From Lancefieldella parvula_C (GTDB taxonomy: Bacteria > Actinomycetota > Coriobacteriia > Coriobacteriales > Atopobiaceae), in NCBI RefSeq assembly GCF_000758945.1, contig NZ_JRND01000016.1, forward strand, positions 1 to 54,591: DNA of 54,591 nucleotides. The letters run 5' to 3'. Positions 7,766-17,037 of the stretch are shown here, piece by piece. The notes under the pieces are model-generated. The model searched no databases, was not told the origin of the DNA, and worked only from the letters and a program-made list of their open reading frames with translations. The position numbers and the translations under genes were made by a program. Numbering within the stretch: the first letter of the stretch is position 1; each line of letters begins with the position of its first letter.

Positions 7766-9052
7766 TTATGCCCCCAAGGTATCGATCGGAATAACATATA
7801 TCCCATCCGAGCGCCGTCTACGCGCCATCGTCCCTTTACCGAGCAGCACAGCCATAAAGCTAGGCTTAGGATTTCTTGCTGCAGGATTAGCAGCCACCTT
7901 TCTCGCAACTCTTATGAGATTCGCAGCCGCATCTTCCACTTTAGATTCCCCCATCTTGATTTCAATGGCTGCCCATCGACCATCCGTCAATTCAATAATG
8001 GCATCAACCTCAAGCCCATCGGCGTCCGCATAATATCGTAAAGATCCCCCATACGACTTAGGCAAAGCGGAAACGTAAACGGACAAATCATGAATGCAGA
8101 GTGACTCAATCAATAAACCAAAAAGCTGTCCGTCTTTAAGTAAGCGTGAAGAGTCGACACCTAATAAACTGGCCACGAGAGACGTATCGCAGAAATATCG
8201 TTTTGGTTTCGTGCGCAGCCTTGACTTTGACCTGATTGGCGCATCCCAGCCCGAGAGCTCCTCAATAAAATAGTTGCGTCTAAACTCTTCAAGGTATGAG
8301 GATATGGTCCCATCCACCGGAGCTATATTGTCAAAGGCAGCAATATCATCTCTCACGGTACCCAGCGTTGCACTCGTTGCTACATTTCGTGCAAGAGATG
8401 CAGCTATGCGGCGGGACAGAAGTGGACTTTTCCCCGCGCGAGGCATGCTTACATCAAAAAGCGCATTAAGATACTCATCGGTAACGGCCCTTGGATCCGC
8501 CAATTTTTTTGTTTGAAGAGCCGGCCACCCACCGCGGCATACAATATTGGCTAAATCGGCGAGATCAATATGAGATTGAGCCGGCTGGAAGGAATCTTCA
8601 AAGAGTCCCAAAAGAGATACTGCTCCCGTAGAATCTCCAGTCTCTGCAAGACTCATAGTATGCATACGCAACCGTGCAATGCGTCCTGCTCCACTATGTC
8701 TTTTTTCATCCTCGGGAGGAGTGGAGGAGCCTGTCAAAATAAACTGTCCCGGCTTATTTGCACTATCATCAATCCTATGACGTACAATATTCCATATAGC
8801 AGGTATATCTTGCCACTCGTCAATAACATGAGGGGAATCACCAACAAGAGCAAGCTGTGGATCATCCATATAAATCTGTTCGGATTCATCCACACGTGTC
8901 ACACTCTCGCCAAATGACTGTGCCGTCCAGGATTTTCCCGACCAACGAGGACCACAAAGTTCTATACCACCAAAGGTATCCAGAAGGACCTGCACCTGTG
9001 AATCAATAATACGAGGAATGTATGTTTCCGGCTTAAACTTTGAATATCTCAT
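7766..9052 (-). CDS. AAA (AAA_14) ATPase with DUF4143 domain
   Basis: A 428-residue cytoplasmic ATPase of the widespread AAA_14/DUF4143 type. A Walker A-like loop LCGPRWSGKSWTAQSF lies near residues 32-47. A Walker B-like DEW (VIDEWQDIPAIWN) lies near 77, and GQFILTGSST is sensor-like. The DUF4143 half contains a PD-(D/E)XK-like signature, DADGLEVDAIIELTDGRWAAIEIKMG (D...E-I-K), typical of the C-terminus of the family. The cellular role of these proteins is unknown; they are often strain-variable. ATG has GGAAGGGGG upstream. It is alone on its transcript, and the DNA just upstream carries the 23-bp array at 9118-9198. Confidence 0.85.
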   Translation of the reverse strand: MRYSKFKPETYIPRIIDSQVQVLLDTFGGIELCGPRWSGKSWTAQSFGESVTRVDESEQIYMDDPQLALVGDSPHVIDEWQDIPAIWNIVRHRIDDSANKPGQFILTGSSTPPEDEKRHSGAGRIARLRMHTMSLAETGDSTGAVSLLGLFEDSFQPAQSHIDLADLANIVCRGGWPALQTKKLADPRAVTDEYLNALFDVSMPRAGKSPLLSRRIAASLARNVATSATLGTVRDDIAAFDNIAPVDGTISSYLEEFRRNYFIEELSGWDAPIRSKSRLRTKPKRYFCDTSLVASLLGVDSSRLLKDGQLFGLLIESLCIHDLSVYVSALPKSYGGSLRYYADADGLEVDAIIELTDGRWAAIEIKMGESKVEDAAANLIRVARKVAANPAARNPKPSFMAVLLGKGTMARRRRSDGIYVIPIDTLGA

Positions 9053-9117
9053 AAGACCCCCTTCCTCGTAAGAACTATTGTAATGCCTGATGATAGCACA
9101 AATTCAACTCTTCATTG

Positions 9118-9198
9118 ATGATTTTCGAGGATTTCCATTTATGATTTTCGAGCTAACTCAACTATGTTTTTCGAGCCATTACATTGATGATTTTCGAA
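9118..9198. repeat. four direct repeats with exact 23-bp period (ATGATTTTCGAG)
   Basis: ATGATTTTCGAG begins at 9118 and 9141, ATGTTTTTCGAG at 9164 and ATGATTTTCGAA at 9187, each exactly 23 bp after the last. The 12-bp core is conserved while the 11 bp between cores is different each time. It lies between the AraC gene and the start of the DUF4143 ATPase gene, both on the minus strand, so it could be an operator array, iteron-like sites or a binding platform for the ATPase itself. Confidence 0.8.
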
Positions 9199-9218
9199 GG
9201 ATTAACCGCAGTGAGGGT

Positions 9219-10190
9219 TCACTGAACACCATTGCTCTTTCTAAAGTCCACCGGCGAGAAGCCCTTGTTCCTTCGAAATGCTTCCGTGAACGCACCCGGT
9301 TTGCGGTAACCGACCGCCTTACCGACGCTTGCAATCGGAAGATCGGTTTCCTTGAGCAGCCGAACAGCCTCTTCCATTCGTTCCCGTATGACATACGCAG
9401 AAGGTGAAAGCCCCGTCGCGGTTTTGAACAGCCTTTTCAGCTTGGTTTGCCCGATGTACAGCTCTGAGGCAAGCCGTGCACAGGAGAGGTCTCCACTCAG
9501 GTTGTCGGCAATGTAGGCACTGATATGGCAGATAGCGCGTGTATCATCCTGAGACAGAGCCTTATGTTCTTCGCTTCCATCTTCTCGGGTAGCGTATTCC
9601 ATAACAAGAGCGACAGCCTCTGCAATCACGCCCTCATAGAACAGCACCGCGGCAATTCCCTTGCCCTGATACGCACGTGCCTTGCGGAGCAGATCGACAA
9701 GTTCGGGAAGATCATGTTTTCCGTCAACTTTGATAAAGGCTTCCCGGACATCTCTGATATCCCCAAACCTGCTTTGTAGATAATCCCGATAGTAGTCGGG
9801 AGAAATAGTGATAGACGAAGCCCTTGCTACGGCCCCTTTTGAGAATCGCATCTCATATTCTTCATTCTCACCCCCAAGATATACCATGATGGCCCCCGGA
9901 GCGAGCGGCGCACCCTGACGTTGCACCATACCCTTGACATCATCGTAGCATCCCAGGCAGATGTGCTCGGTACAGCGGTACCGCATGATCCCGCTTTTTG
10001 CAAAGTTCATCCTGAATGCATTCACGGCAAAAAGACTTCCGCGAAAGTACGCCCAGTACTCACCGGATCCCAGCTCATTTTCAAAGGTGTGTAGGACGCC
10101 TTCAGGGCCATAACCACGAACTTCCTTCAAAGGCTTGAGATCCCATCCCTGAAACGCCCCACGGTAAAGATCTGTCTCAATACTTTTCAT
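9219..10190 (-). CDS. AraC-family transcriptional regulator
   Basis: A 323-residue protein with a C-terminal AraC/XylS double helix-turn-helix (about residues 225-318). LASELYIGQTKLKRLFKTATG is the first HTH, and IASVGKAVGYRKPGAFTEAFRR with GFSPVDFRK the second. The N-terminal 200 residues form a sensor region without a recognisable sugar-binding cupin motif. It is divergent from the ECF/ABC operon at 10395. AraC regulators next to YbtPQ-like transporters commonly control siderophore or heme uptake (for example YbtA), so it probably regulates that operon. The start follows AGGAAGGAAG. One copy of the dispersed motif lies near its 3' end (9253). Confidence 0.9.
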   Translation of the reverse strand: MKSIETDLYRGAFQGWDLKPLKEVRGYGPEGVLHTFENELGSGEYWAYFRGSLFAVNAFRMNFAKSGIMRYRCTEHICLGCYDDVKGMVQRQGAPLAPGAIMVYLGGENEEYEMRFSKGAVARASSITISPDYYRDYLQSRFGDIRDVREAFIKVDGKHDLPELVDLLRKARAYQGKGIAAVLFYEGVIAEAVALVMEYATREDGSEEHKALSQDDTRAICHISAYIADNLSGDLSCARLASELYIGQTKLKRLFKTATGLSPSAYVIRERMEEAVRLLKETDLPIASVGKAVGYRKPGAFTEAFRRNKGFSPVDFRKSNGVQ

Positions 10191-10319
10191 CTTCCTTCCT
10201 TTCCGCTCGTCCGGTTCCCAGGCTTCTTCCTTGATCAGGCCTTCTCATTCCGTATAGGGACGCATCTCATCAATGCAGTTGTCAGGAACATGCTGTTTAT
10301 CCATTATAAAGCAGAGTTT

Positions 10320-10394
10320 CCTATAGCTAACAATTGATCGGCGAATCGATCGATGTGCATCGATATAAAGAGTCGACAGTAAGGAGGATCATCT
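10320..10394 (+). promoter_or_regulatory. probable operator and leader of the ECF/ABC operon
   Basis: The divergent intergenic region holds a palindrome ATCGAT-GTGC-ATCGAT (10349-10364), about 30 bases before the start of the S-component gene, and a strong ribosome site AAGGAGG (10381-10387). The palindrome is a candidate regulator site; assignment to the AraC protein is inference. Confidence 0.35.
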
Positions 10395-11018
10395 ATGAAA
10401 GCAGAAGTTGAAAGCTCCAAAAATACCAGGTGGGTCATGCGCGACGTCCTTACATTTGTAATATTCAATCTCATCATCATGATACTTATCACGGTGGCAA
10501 AAGTAGTCGAAGACATGCTGTTGGCACCACAAAATACGTTCTTCGTCGGATCATGGCTGTTTCCGTTACTGGCAACACCGTTCTATCTCGTCATGGCCGA
10601 TCGCATCGGCAAACGTGGCGTACTTTCCGGATCGATCCTCATATTTGGTGTCCTCTACACCTTCATGGGCGGACCCTACTGTGCACCGGTCGCTATTGTG
10701 GGCGCAGTCATAGGCGAGCTGGTTATGTGGGGTAAAGATTCTTATCACGATATCAAACGCGTCATCGGCGGCTATATCGTCTATTGGGTGACGTTTGGTT
10801 TTTATGGAATCATACCGTATGTACTGTTCAGAGAAGCCTACATGAAACAGTTGGAAACCTACTACAATGCCGCCGACGTTACCGCGATGATCGCCCAATA
10901 TACCGAACTCCCCTGGATCCTTCTGATGATGGCTTTGTTTGCAGCGGGAACGATCGTTGGCGGCCTTATTGGATCAAAATTCTTGAAAAAACACGTCCGT
11001 AAAGCGAAAATCGCATGA
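10395..11018 (+). CDS. ECF transporter S component, MptD/Trep_Strep family
   Basis: Substrate-binding membrane subunit of an energy-coupling-factor importer. The 207 residues have about six hydrophobic segments (FVIFNLIIMILITVAKVV, then GSWLFPLLATPFYLVMA and others). The motif FMGGPYCAPVAIVGAVIGE is typical of the Trep_Strep (MptD) group. ATG follows AAGGAGGATCATCT. The gene overlaps the T-component start by four bases (ATGA). In Streptococcus pyogenes the similar SiaF protein belongs to a heme-uptake operon; substrate here is inferred only from that layout. Confidence 0.85.
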   Translation: MKAEVESSKNTRWVMRDVLTFVIFNLIIMILITVAKVVEDMLLAPQNTFFVGSWLFPLLATPFYLVMADRIGKRGVLSGSILIFGVLYTFMGGPYCAPVAIVGAVIGELVMWGKDSYHDIKRVIGGYIVYWVTFGFYGIIPYVLFREAYMKQLETYYNAADVTAMIAQYTELPWILLMMALFAAGTIVGGLIGSKFLKKHVRKAKIA

Positions 11019-11722
11019 ACGACATGGAAGAGACGGACATCAAGTGCGGTCTTCTCGGCCTTGATCCAAGAACACATCTGTTGTCGTTCTTTCTTGTGGG
11101 GATCGTATCCATGCTGATAGTGAACCTCCTTGAGACGGTGCTTTTACAGGCATTCGCTACAGCTTATCTCGCCGCAAACGGACGGACGAGAAGTGCGACA
11201 AGGACCTGTGTGAGCTTCACAGTCATATGCGGCCTGAGCTTCCTTCCCCTCCCAGGGCTGTACGGAGTTCTTTTTGTAAGCATGCTGCACATGATTCCCC
11301 CGTTTACGACCGGCTGCGCGTTCTTCTCGCTTTCTCCTTCGGCGATCATGTGCGCACTCGACCGGTGGCATCTCCCGCAAAAATTCCTCGTTGGGATCTG
11401 CATGATATTCAGATTTGCCTCGATCCTTCCGTTTGAGATGCGCTCAATACTTCGCGGAATCCGCATGCGGGGCATCTTCCCCAGCTTACTGGGTATTGTG
11501 AGACACCCCGCGCTCGCATACGAATGCTTTTACACGCCGCTTGTCATGCGCTCGCTGAGACTCTCAAACGAACTCGCCGCATCGGCCGAACTGCGAGGGA
11601 TTGGGATAGGTACAGGACGAACGTCGGTATATCACGTGGGATTCACCTTGCGCGACGCAATGTGCGCTCTTGTTGTAACTGCAGCCGTCGCCGGCATATA
11701 TGCGTTGGAGGCGGTTTTGTGA
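11015..11722 (+). CDS. ECF transporter T component (CbiQ-like transmembrane protein)
   Basis: A 235-residue membrane protein that couples the ATPase to the S component. Hydrophobic helices occupy the first 120 residues. The cytoplasmic coupling region contains RSLRLSNELAASAELRGI, in which the ARG-like motif of T components is recognisable, and MRSILRGIRMRGI is a second such helix. Its end overlaps the GTG of the ATPase gene (GTGA). The S-T-A order and overlaps suggest a single cotranslated transporter. Confidence 0.88.
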   Translation: MNDMEETDIKCGLLGLDPRTHLLSFFLVGIVSMLIVNLLETVLLQAFATAYLAANGRTRSATRTCVSFTVICGLSFLPLPGLYGVLFVSMLHMIPPFTTGCAFFSLSPSAIMCALDRWHLPQKFLVGICMIFRFASILPFEMRSILRGIRMRGIFPSLLGIVRHPALAYECFYTPLVMRSLRLSNELAASAELRGIGIGTGRTSVYHVGFTLRDAMCALVVTAAVAGIYALEAVL

Positions 11723-13200
11723 GAGGTACGGAAACCGTCGCTTTGAAGAACGTTTCGTTTTACTACCTCGACGAGTCTGAGCTTTCAGATGAAACATCAG
11801 CTGATAGTGAGGTATCAGCCGGCAGATACGAATCTACGGAAAGCTGTGTACAGGATATCTGCCTCAACATCCCGGCAGGCTCATGCACCGTACTCTGCGG
11901 ACGCTCCGGCAGCGGAAAATCAACGGTTCTGCGCCTGATCGACGGCCTCGCAGGAACCTTCTTTCCCGGCGAGAAGAGCGGAGTGGTCCTTGTACACGGA
12001 ACGGACGTGTTTGATCTGTCCCCGCGCAATCGCACGAAAAGCATAGGCGTAGTCACACAAGATCCGAGAAGTCAATTCTTCATGGGGACGGTAGGCGACG
12101 AAATTGCATTTTCCCTGGAAAATCTGGGTACTGATCCCTCAGATACGATCAAGTTCGTCCAAGAGGCGGCAACACTCAGCGGTGTCAGCCGACTTCTTGC
12201 CGAGAAGCTCACCGAGCTCTCAAGCGGACAAAAACAGCGCGTCGCTCTTGCGGCTGCAATAGCCAACCGTCCGCAGATCCTGATACTTGACGAACCCACC
12301 TCGAATTTGGATGCAGAGGGGTCTCAGTCGCTTATCAAGATCCTCGGAGAGCTTAAAAGAAACGGCGTGGCACTGATCATCTCCGAGCATAGACTCCATC
12401 AATTTTTGCCTGTAGCCGATGAGTTTGTATATCTTCAGGAAGGACGCATAGCCGCTCGGTGGGATGTCGAGAAGTTCACGTCTCTTTCCGAACACGAAAC
12501 GGCAAAGTTTGGGCTTCGACACCCCGACATGAAATCCGACTCTGAAATCAAGTCCTATCCCGCAAAGGATGCGGACGGTTGGCACATGACAGATGTGACC
12601 TATCTATACCCTTCAACAAAACGCGGAATCAAGGGCATTACCGCTGAATTTCCATTCGGATCCGTAACGGTCATATGTGGTGAAAACGGAACAGGCAAAA
12701 CTACGCTCGCAAAAGTCCTTGTAGGAGCCGCTCGAGAGCAGAGAGGCATCGTCGCCAGAAACGGGAAACATCTTTCCCGTAAAGAACGCCGCCTCCTCAG
12801 CTACTTTGTCATGCAGGACGTTGACTATCAGCTGTATGCCGGCAGCGTAGCGGACGAAGTGGTGCTTGGCCGACAGGTGGATGATGCACTCAAGGCACGC
12901 GCCTGGGAGGCACTGGCAGCTTTTGGTCTGACGGATTTGGCCGACCGACATCCGGCCAGTCTTTCCGGCGGGCAGAAGCAGCGCGTCATACTTGCGACGG
13001 CATACTGCTCAGATGCCGAGCTTATTGTACTTGACGAGCCCACAAGCGGACTTGACGGACACGGGATGCACGAGGTGGTGCATTGGTGCCGCAAACTCGC
13101 ATCCGAGAAAAAAGCAGTTGTGGTTATAACGCACGACGAACTGTTGGCGCAACTGGCAGGCGATTACATCGTTGACTTGTCATTGCAGAAAAGAGATTGA
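11719..13200 (+). CDS. ECF transporter double ATPase (two fused ABC domains)
   Basis: One 493-residue protein containing both ATPase subunits of an ECF module. Domain 1 (about 1-250) has Walker A CGRSGSGKST, signature LSSGQKQRV and Walker B ILILDEPTSNLD. Domain 2 (about 275-490) has CGENGTGKTT, LSGGQKQRV and LIVLDEPTSGLD. Both sites look intact. I placed the start at GTG 11719, which overlaps the T-component stop; the frame is open for 65 codons upstream inside the T gene but without support. The first domain has an insert rich in Ser and Glu near residues 18-40. Powers uptake with the S and T subunits. Confidence 0.92.
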   Translation: MRGTETVALKNVSFYYLDESELSDETSADSEVSAGRYESTESCVQDICLNIPAGSCTVLCGRSGSGKSTVLRLIDGLAGTFFPGEKSGVVLVHGTDVFDLSPRNRTKSIGVVTQDPRSQFFMGTVGDEIAFSLENLGTDPSDTIKFVQEAATLSGVSRLLAEKLTELSSGQKQRVALAAAIANRPQILILDEPTSNLDAEGSQSLIKILGELKRNGVALIISEHRLHQFLPVADEFVYLQEGRIAARWDVEKFTSLSEHETAKFGLRHPDMKSDSEIKSYPAKDADGWHMTDVTYLYPSTKRGIKGITAEFPFGSVTVICGENGTGKTTLAKVLVGAAREQRGIVARNGKHLSRKERRLLSYFVMQDVDYQLYAGSVADEVVLGRQVDDALKARAWEALAAFGLTDLADRHPASLSGGQKQRVILATAYCSDAELIVLDEPTSGLDGHGMHEVVHWCRKLASEKKAVVVITHDELLAQLAGDYIVDLSLQKRD

Positions 13201-13207
13201 TGTCTCC

Positions 13208-14995
13208 ATGAGTCACATTACGCCAAAAAACCGGACGGCACGTCCCAGTGCATTTTCAAAGCTTTTCTATTTTATGCGGCCCGACAGGAATCGAATGCTC
13301 TTCTCGCTTCTTCTAGCATGCATAGGCGAGGCGGCAGGCATGGTTCCTTATATTGTCGTTGCCTTACTTGCCGCGGGATTGGCGGAAGGGACGCTCACGC
13401 TTGAGTCAGCTGCTCTCCTATCAGCCGCAGCAGCAGCGGCCCAGATTGCAAAGTTCCTGTTCACCTGGCGCTCTTCCATGATCAGCCACGGGATCGCCTT
13501 CAAGGCTCTACGCACCATGCGTGAGCAGATGGCAGAGAAGATGGCTCGTGTGCCCATGGGGACCATCGTCGACACGCCGACGGGCACGTTCAAGAACCGG
13601 TTCGTAGACAACGTGAACCAACTTGAGGACGCCATTGCGCACTTCATGCCCGAGCTTCCAAGCACGGTATTTGCGCCGCTTTTGGCAATGATCATCGTAT
13701 TCGCCATCAACTGGCGTATGGGACTTGCCGGGATTGCCACGATCCCCTTATGCCTGCTCTTCTATCTTGGCATGATGCGGGACTATAAGCCCAAAATGGC
13801 CCGCTATATTGCGAGTGAACAGCGGATGAACTCAACGCTGGTAGAGTATGTCAACGGTATCCAGGTGATCAAAGCGTTCGGACGCACCGCATCCTCATAC
13901 GGCTCGTTTTCCGAGGCAGTAGCCGAGTATCACGACTCCACGCTTGCATGGTTTCGCCAAAGCTGGATATGGATGGCGGCGATACGGGCTATCGTCCCCT
14001 GTACGCTGCTCTTCTCGCTACCGCTCGGCGTTTGGCTGCTTTCGGTCGGACGGATCGCATTGCCTGCCTTCATGGTGTGCATCACCATCCCATTGGGATT
14101 CATCGGAGGAATACTCAAGTTCTCCCAGGCGGCAGGCCAAATTTCACGTATGGATACCTGCCTGAACGTAGTCTGGGACTTTTTAGGAGAGCCTGAGCTC
14201 TCACGGCCAAGTGAGCGCGTAATGCTTGACGGCAAGTCATTCACTTTTGAGAACGTCTCTTTTTCTTATCATGAGGGTACGGAGGTGTTGCACGATATCA
14301 ACTTTAAGACGGAGCCGGGGCAGATCACGGCTATCGTAGGACCCAGCGGATCGGGCAAATCAACGGTAGCTAAGCTTATGGCCGGTTTCTGGGATGTACG
14401 TTCCGGATGCATTTCATTCGGCGGTACCGATGTGCGAGACATTCCCTTCGAGCAGCTTATGGAGCACGTCTCGTATGTGGCACAGGACACGTTTTTGTTT
14501 GATAGGACCATCGCCGACAACATCCGCATGGGCATGCCGGATGCAACCGATGAAGAGGTCGAGACTGCTGCACGTGCAGCCGGCGCTCATGAGTTCATCA
14601 GCCGGCTTCCTCAAGGGTATCGCACTCCTGCCGGTGAGGCAGGTGCAAGGCTTTCCGGCGGCGAGCGCCAACGCATCACCATTGCCCGCGCCATCTTAAA
14701 AGATGCTTCCATCGTCATTCTTGATGAGGCCACTGCCTATGCCGATCCTGAAAACGAAGCTCTGGTAGAGCGAGCCTTGAGCAAGCTTGTAGCAGGAAAA
14801 ACACTTGTTACTATCGCCCACCGCCTATCAACGATCACAGGCGCCGACCAGATCCTCGTCATGGACGGCGGACGCATCGTTGCGCGCGGACGTCACGGTG
14901 AATTGCTGAAAACCTGTCCTTTGTATGCTCGCATGTGGAAAGAACATATGAGCTCTACCGTCAACGCAGAAGAGGAGCCCTCATGTTTGCAATAA
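13208..14995 (+). CDS. ABC transporter, exporter-fold half-transporter (YbtP/SiaD-like)
   Basis: A 595-residue half-transporter: six hydrophobic helices (about 20-310), then an ATPase with GPSGSGKST, LSGGERQRITIARAI and Walker B DEATAYADPENE. The ATAxADPENE form of the Walker B/D-loop is typical of YbtPQ/IrtAB-like proteins. These have the fold of exporters but import metallophores or heme. The start ATG at 13208 is eight bases after the ATPase stop with only a weak ribosome site. It likely pairs with the next gene as a heterodimer. Substrate unproven. Confidence 0.88.
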   Translation: MSHITPKNRTARPSAFSKLFYFMRPDRNRMLFSLLLACIGEAAGMVPYIVVALLAAGLAEGTLTLESAALLSAAAAAAQIAKFLFTWRSSMISHGIAFKALRTMREQMAEKMARVPMGTIVDTPTGTFKNRFVDNVNQLEDAIAHFMPELPSTVFAPLLAMIIVFAINWRMGLAGIATIPLCLLFYLGMMRDYKPKMARYIASEQRMNSTLVEYVNGIQVIKAFGRTASSYGSFSEAVAEYHDSTLAWFRQSWIWMAAIRAIVPCTLLFSLPLGVWLLSVGRIALPAFMVCITIPLGFIGGILKFSQAAGQISRMDTCLNVVWDFLGEPELSRPSERVMLDGKSFTFENVSFSYHEGTEVLHDINFKTEPGQITAIVGPSGSGKSTVAKLMAGFWDVRSGCISFGGTDVRDIPFEQLMEHVSYVAQDTFLFDRTIADNIRMGMPDATDEEVETAARAAGAHEFISRLPQGYRTPAGEAGARLSGGERQRITIARAILKDASIVILDEATAYADPENEALVERALSKLVAGKTLVTIAHRLSTITGADQILVMDGGRIVARGRHGELLKTCPLYARMWKEHMSSTVNAEEEPSCLQ

Positions 14996-16731
14996 TGAAA
15001 CGCATCCTTGACTTGGCCGGAAGCTTCTCACCGGCATCACGCCGCAGCCTCATGGCAGGCATGGTCTGTAATGTCATTAAAGCGTTCTTCATGTCCGGAA
15101 TGCTCATAGCGGTATGGTGGGCCCTTGAGATGCGAAGTCACCTGAGCGCCGGAGTTGCCCTGCAATGTTTAGGGATCCTCGCCATCAGCGTAGCGGGTCA
15201 GTTTGCCTTCCAATATCTCGTGGACATACAGATGGACGCCGAGGGGTTCCACATCTTCCGTGATCTGCGGCTACGGGTGGGCGACCGCTTAAAAGGCGCT
15301 CCCATGGGCTACTTCTCAGAGCAGCGTCTCTCGGCGATAACCACCACGCTCACTACCACGGTGCACCAACTCGAAGAGTTCATGACCATCTGTCTCACGG
15401 GACTCTCGGGCGGCGTAGCCATGGCAGTGATCATGAGTCTGTTCTTCCTGTTTCAAGCGCCACCGGTTGCCTTCATTACCTTTGTCGGCATTGCCGTAGG
15501 CCTTATTGTTTTGGATTGGCTGAGAAGACGCTCGACCGCCGTCACACGGGAGGTCACTGCCGCACAGGAGGAAATGACTGACAAGGTGATCGAATACGCC
15601 CGCGGCATGGCTGTATTGCGGGCATTCGCGACACCCGATGACGCACTTGCCGCAGCAAAGGCATCCTTTGAGCGGAAACGCCAGGCAGATTACGATCAAG
15701 AGCAGGCGGCACAAGGTATCCTCAAGCTCTATGCGCTCGTGTTCAACCTTGCAAGCTGCGGAGTTCTTCTCGCCGCATGCACACTGTATCTGACAGGCGC
15801 TCTGTCTCTCTCGTGGGCGCTCACGCTGCTGGTTGCCGCTTTTATGATCTACGGAGAGCTTATCAGCGCGAACAACAGTGCGTTTCTCACCAAGAAGATC
15901 GAAGGAGAGCTTAACCGCATTGACGAGGTATGCTCGGTGCCAAAGCAAGACCTTACGGATGAGACGCTCTCGCCCGACGGATTTGCCCTAGCCATGGAGG
16001 ATGTCTCATTCGGTTACGGTGACGGCCGTCGTGTCATAGAAGGAGTAACACTCTTTATTCCCGAAGGCTCAACCTGCGCGCTTGTCGGCCCGAGCGGCTC
16101 GGGTAAAACAACGCTGGTGAATCTGCTTGCGCGCTTTTGGGATGTCGAGAAGGGCCACGTTACCATCGGTGGCATTGATGTCCGCGAGGGAACGGCGGAA
16201 AGCCTGCTTGCAAACATATCGATGGTGTTCCAGAGCGTATACCTGTTCAATGACACCGTCGAGAATAACATTCGCTTTGGTCGCCCCGATGCATCGCGCG
16301 AAGAGGTCATCGCTGTGGCCAAACGCGCACGCTGCCATGATTTCATCATGGAACTTCCTGACGGATACGACACGGTGCTTGAGGAAGGTGGGGCAAACCT
16401 TTCCGGTGGAGAGCGCCAGAGAGTATCCATTGCACGCGCCATCATGAAGGATGCGCCGATTGTCATCCTTGACGAGGCTACGAGCTCGGTCGACCCGGAA
16501 AACGAGCACCTGCTTATGCAGGCAGTAACGGAACTGACACGAGGAAAGACCCTTGTTACCATTGCACATCGCCTGAACACGGTGCGCGATGCTGACCAGA
16601 TCCTTGTGATCGACGGCGGGCGCATCGTTCAGCGTGGTACACATAATGAGCTAATGAAGGAGGCTGGTATCTACCGGCGCTTTATCGAGATGCGCCGGGA
16701 AGCTGCTGGATGGCGTATCATACGCTCTTAA
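14983..16731 (+). CDS. ABC transporter, exporter-fold half-transporter (YbtQ/SiaE-like)
   Basis: A 582-residue partner of the preceding gene, with six membrane helices and an ATPase carrying GPSGSGKTT, LSGGERQRVSIARAI and LDEATSSVDPENE. The ATG at 14983 follows GAGGAG and overlaps the previous gene by 13 bases; a second ATG lies four codons on. It is the last gene of the five-gene operon. Together the operon (S, T, double A, two half-transporters) matches siaFGH plus siaDE of streptococci in content. By eye the operon is richer in GC than the core genes to the right, which suggests lateral acquisition. Confidence 0.88.
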   Translation: MFAIMKRILDLAGSFSPASRRSLMAGMVCNVIKAFFMSGMLIAVWWALEMRSHLSAGVALQCLGILAISVAGQFAFQYLVDIQMDAEGFHIFRDLRLRVGDRLKGAPMGYFSEQRLSAITTTLTTTVHQLEEFMTICLTGLSGGVAMAVIMSLFFLFQAPPVAFITFVGIAVGLIVLDWLRRRSTAVTREVTAAQEEMTDKVIEYARGMAVLRAFATPDDALAAAKASFERKRQADYDQEQAAQGILKLYALVFNLASCGVLLAACTLYLTGALSLSWALTLLVAAFMIYGELISANNSAFLTKKIEGELNRIDEVCSVPKQDLTDETLSPDGFALAMEDVSFGYGDGRRVIEGVTLFIPEGSTCALVGPSGSGKTTLVNLLARFWDVEKGHVTIGGIDVREGTAESLLANISMVFQSVYLFNDTVENNIRFGRPDASREEVIAVAKRARCHDFIMELPDGYDTVLEEGGANLSGGERQRVSIARAIMKDAPIVILDEATSSVDPENEHLLMQAVTELTRGKTLVTIAHRLNTVRDADQILVIDGGRIVQRGTHNELMKEAGIYRRFIEMRREAAGWRIIRS

Positions 16732-16754
16732 ACTTCATGGCTACAACTCTATTG

Positions 16755-16910
16755 TCACTTATAACTTTTCGTCACAGTGGCAATTGCCGCATCCGTCTCT
16801 CCAGCAACTGTCTGTAAGAGTGCACGGTCTACTTTGGCACCTCCACGGCGAGACCATTCGCACAAGGTTTCAACCCAGTACATTACCATGGCTGACGCCT
16901 TAAGGTGCAT
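16755..16910 (-). CDS. small ORF, 51 codons, possible gene fragment
   Basis: In the 368-base gap after the ABC operon a minus-strand frame reads from ATG 16910 to TGA 16755, with a natural-looking helical composition (YWVETLCEWSRRGGAKVDRA, then LLQTVAGETDAAIATVTKSYK). No ribosome site is evident. The frame stays open a further 20 codons upstream, so it may be the tail of a broken gene. I do not recognise it. The rest of the gap holds only the palindrome at 17038-17071. Confidence 0.3.
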   Translation of the reverse strand: MHLKASAMVMYWVETLCEWSRRGGAKVDRALLQTVAGETDAAIATVTKSYK

Positions 16911-17037
16911 TGAGAAAGCATCATCATGTGCCGTACGTAGTGAAATTTTGGAAGTTCTTCTCTACATACAAACTTCTCAAGAATTTTCTCAAGCTTTTCA
17001 AGGTTTTTACCCTGCTTTTTTGCGCCAAATAGACAAC

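Noticed and set aside
9118..9198. The 23-bp periodic array as a CRISPR
   Set aside because: Cores are only 12 bp and spacers 11 bp, far below CRISPR sizes, and no cas genes are present.
15316..15948. Minus-strand open frames inside the ABC operon (also 16014-16644)
   Set aside because: They are antisense to intact ABC transporter domains with canonical motifs.
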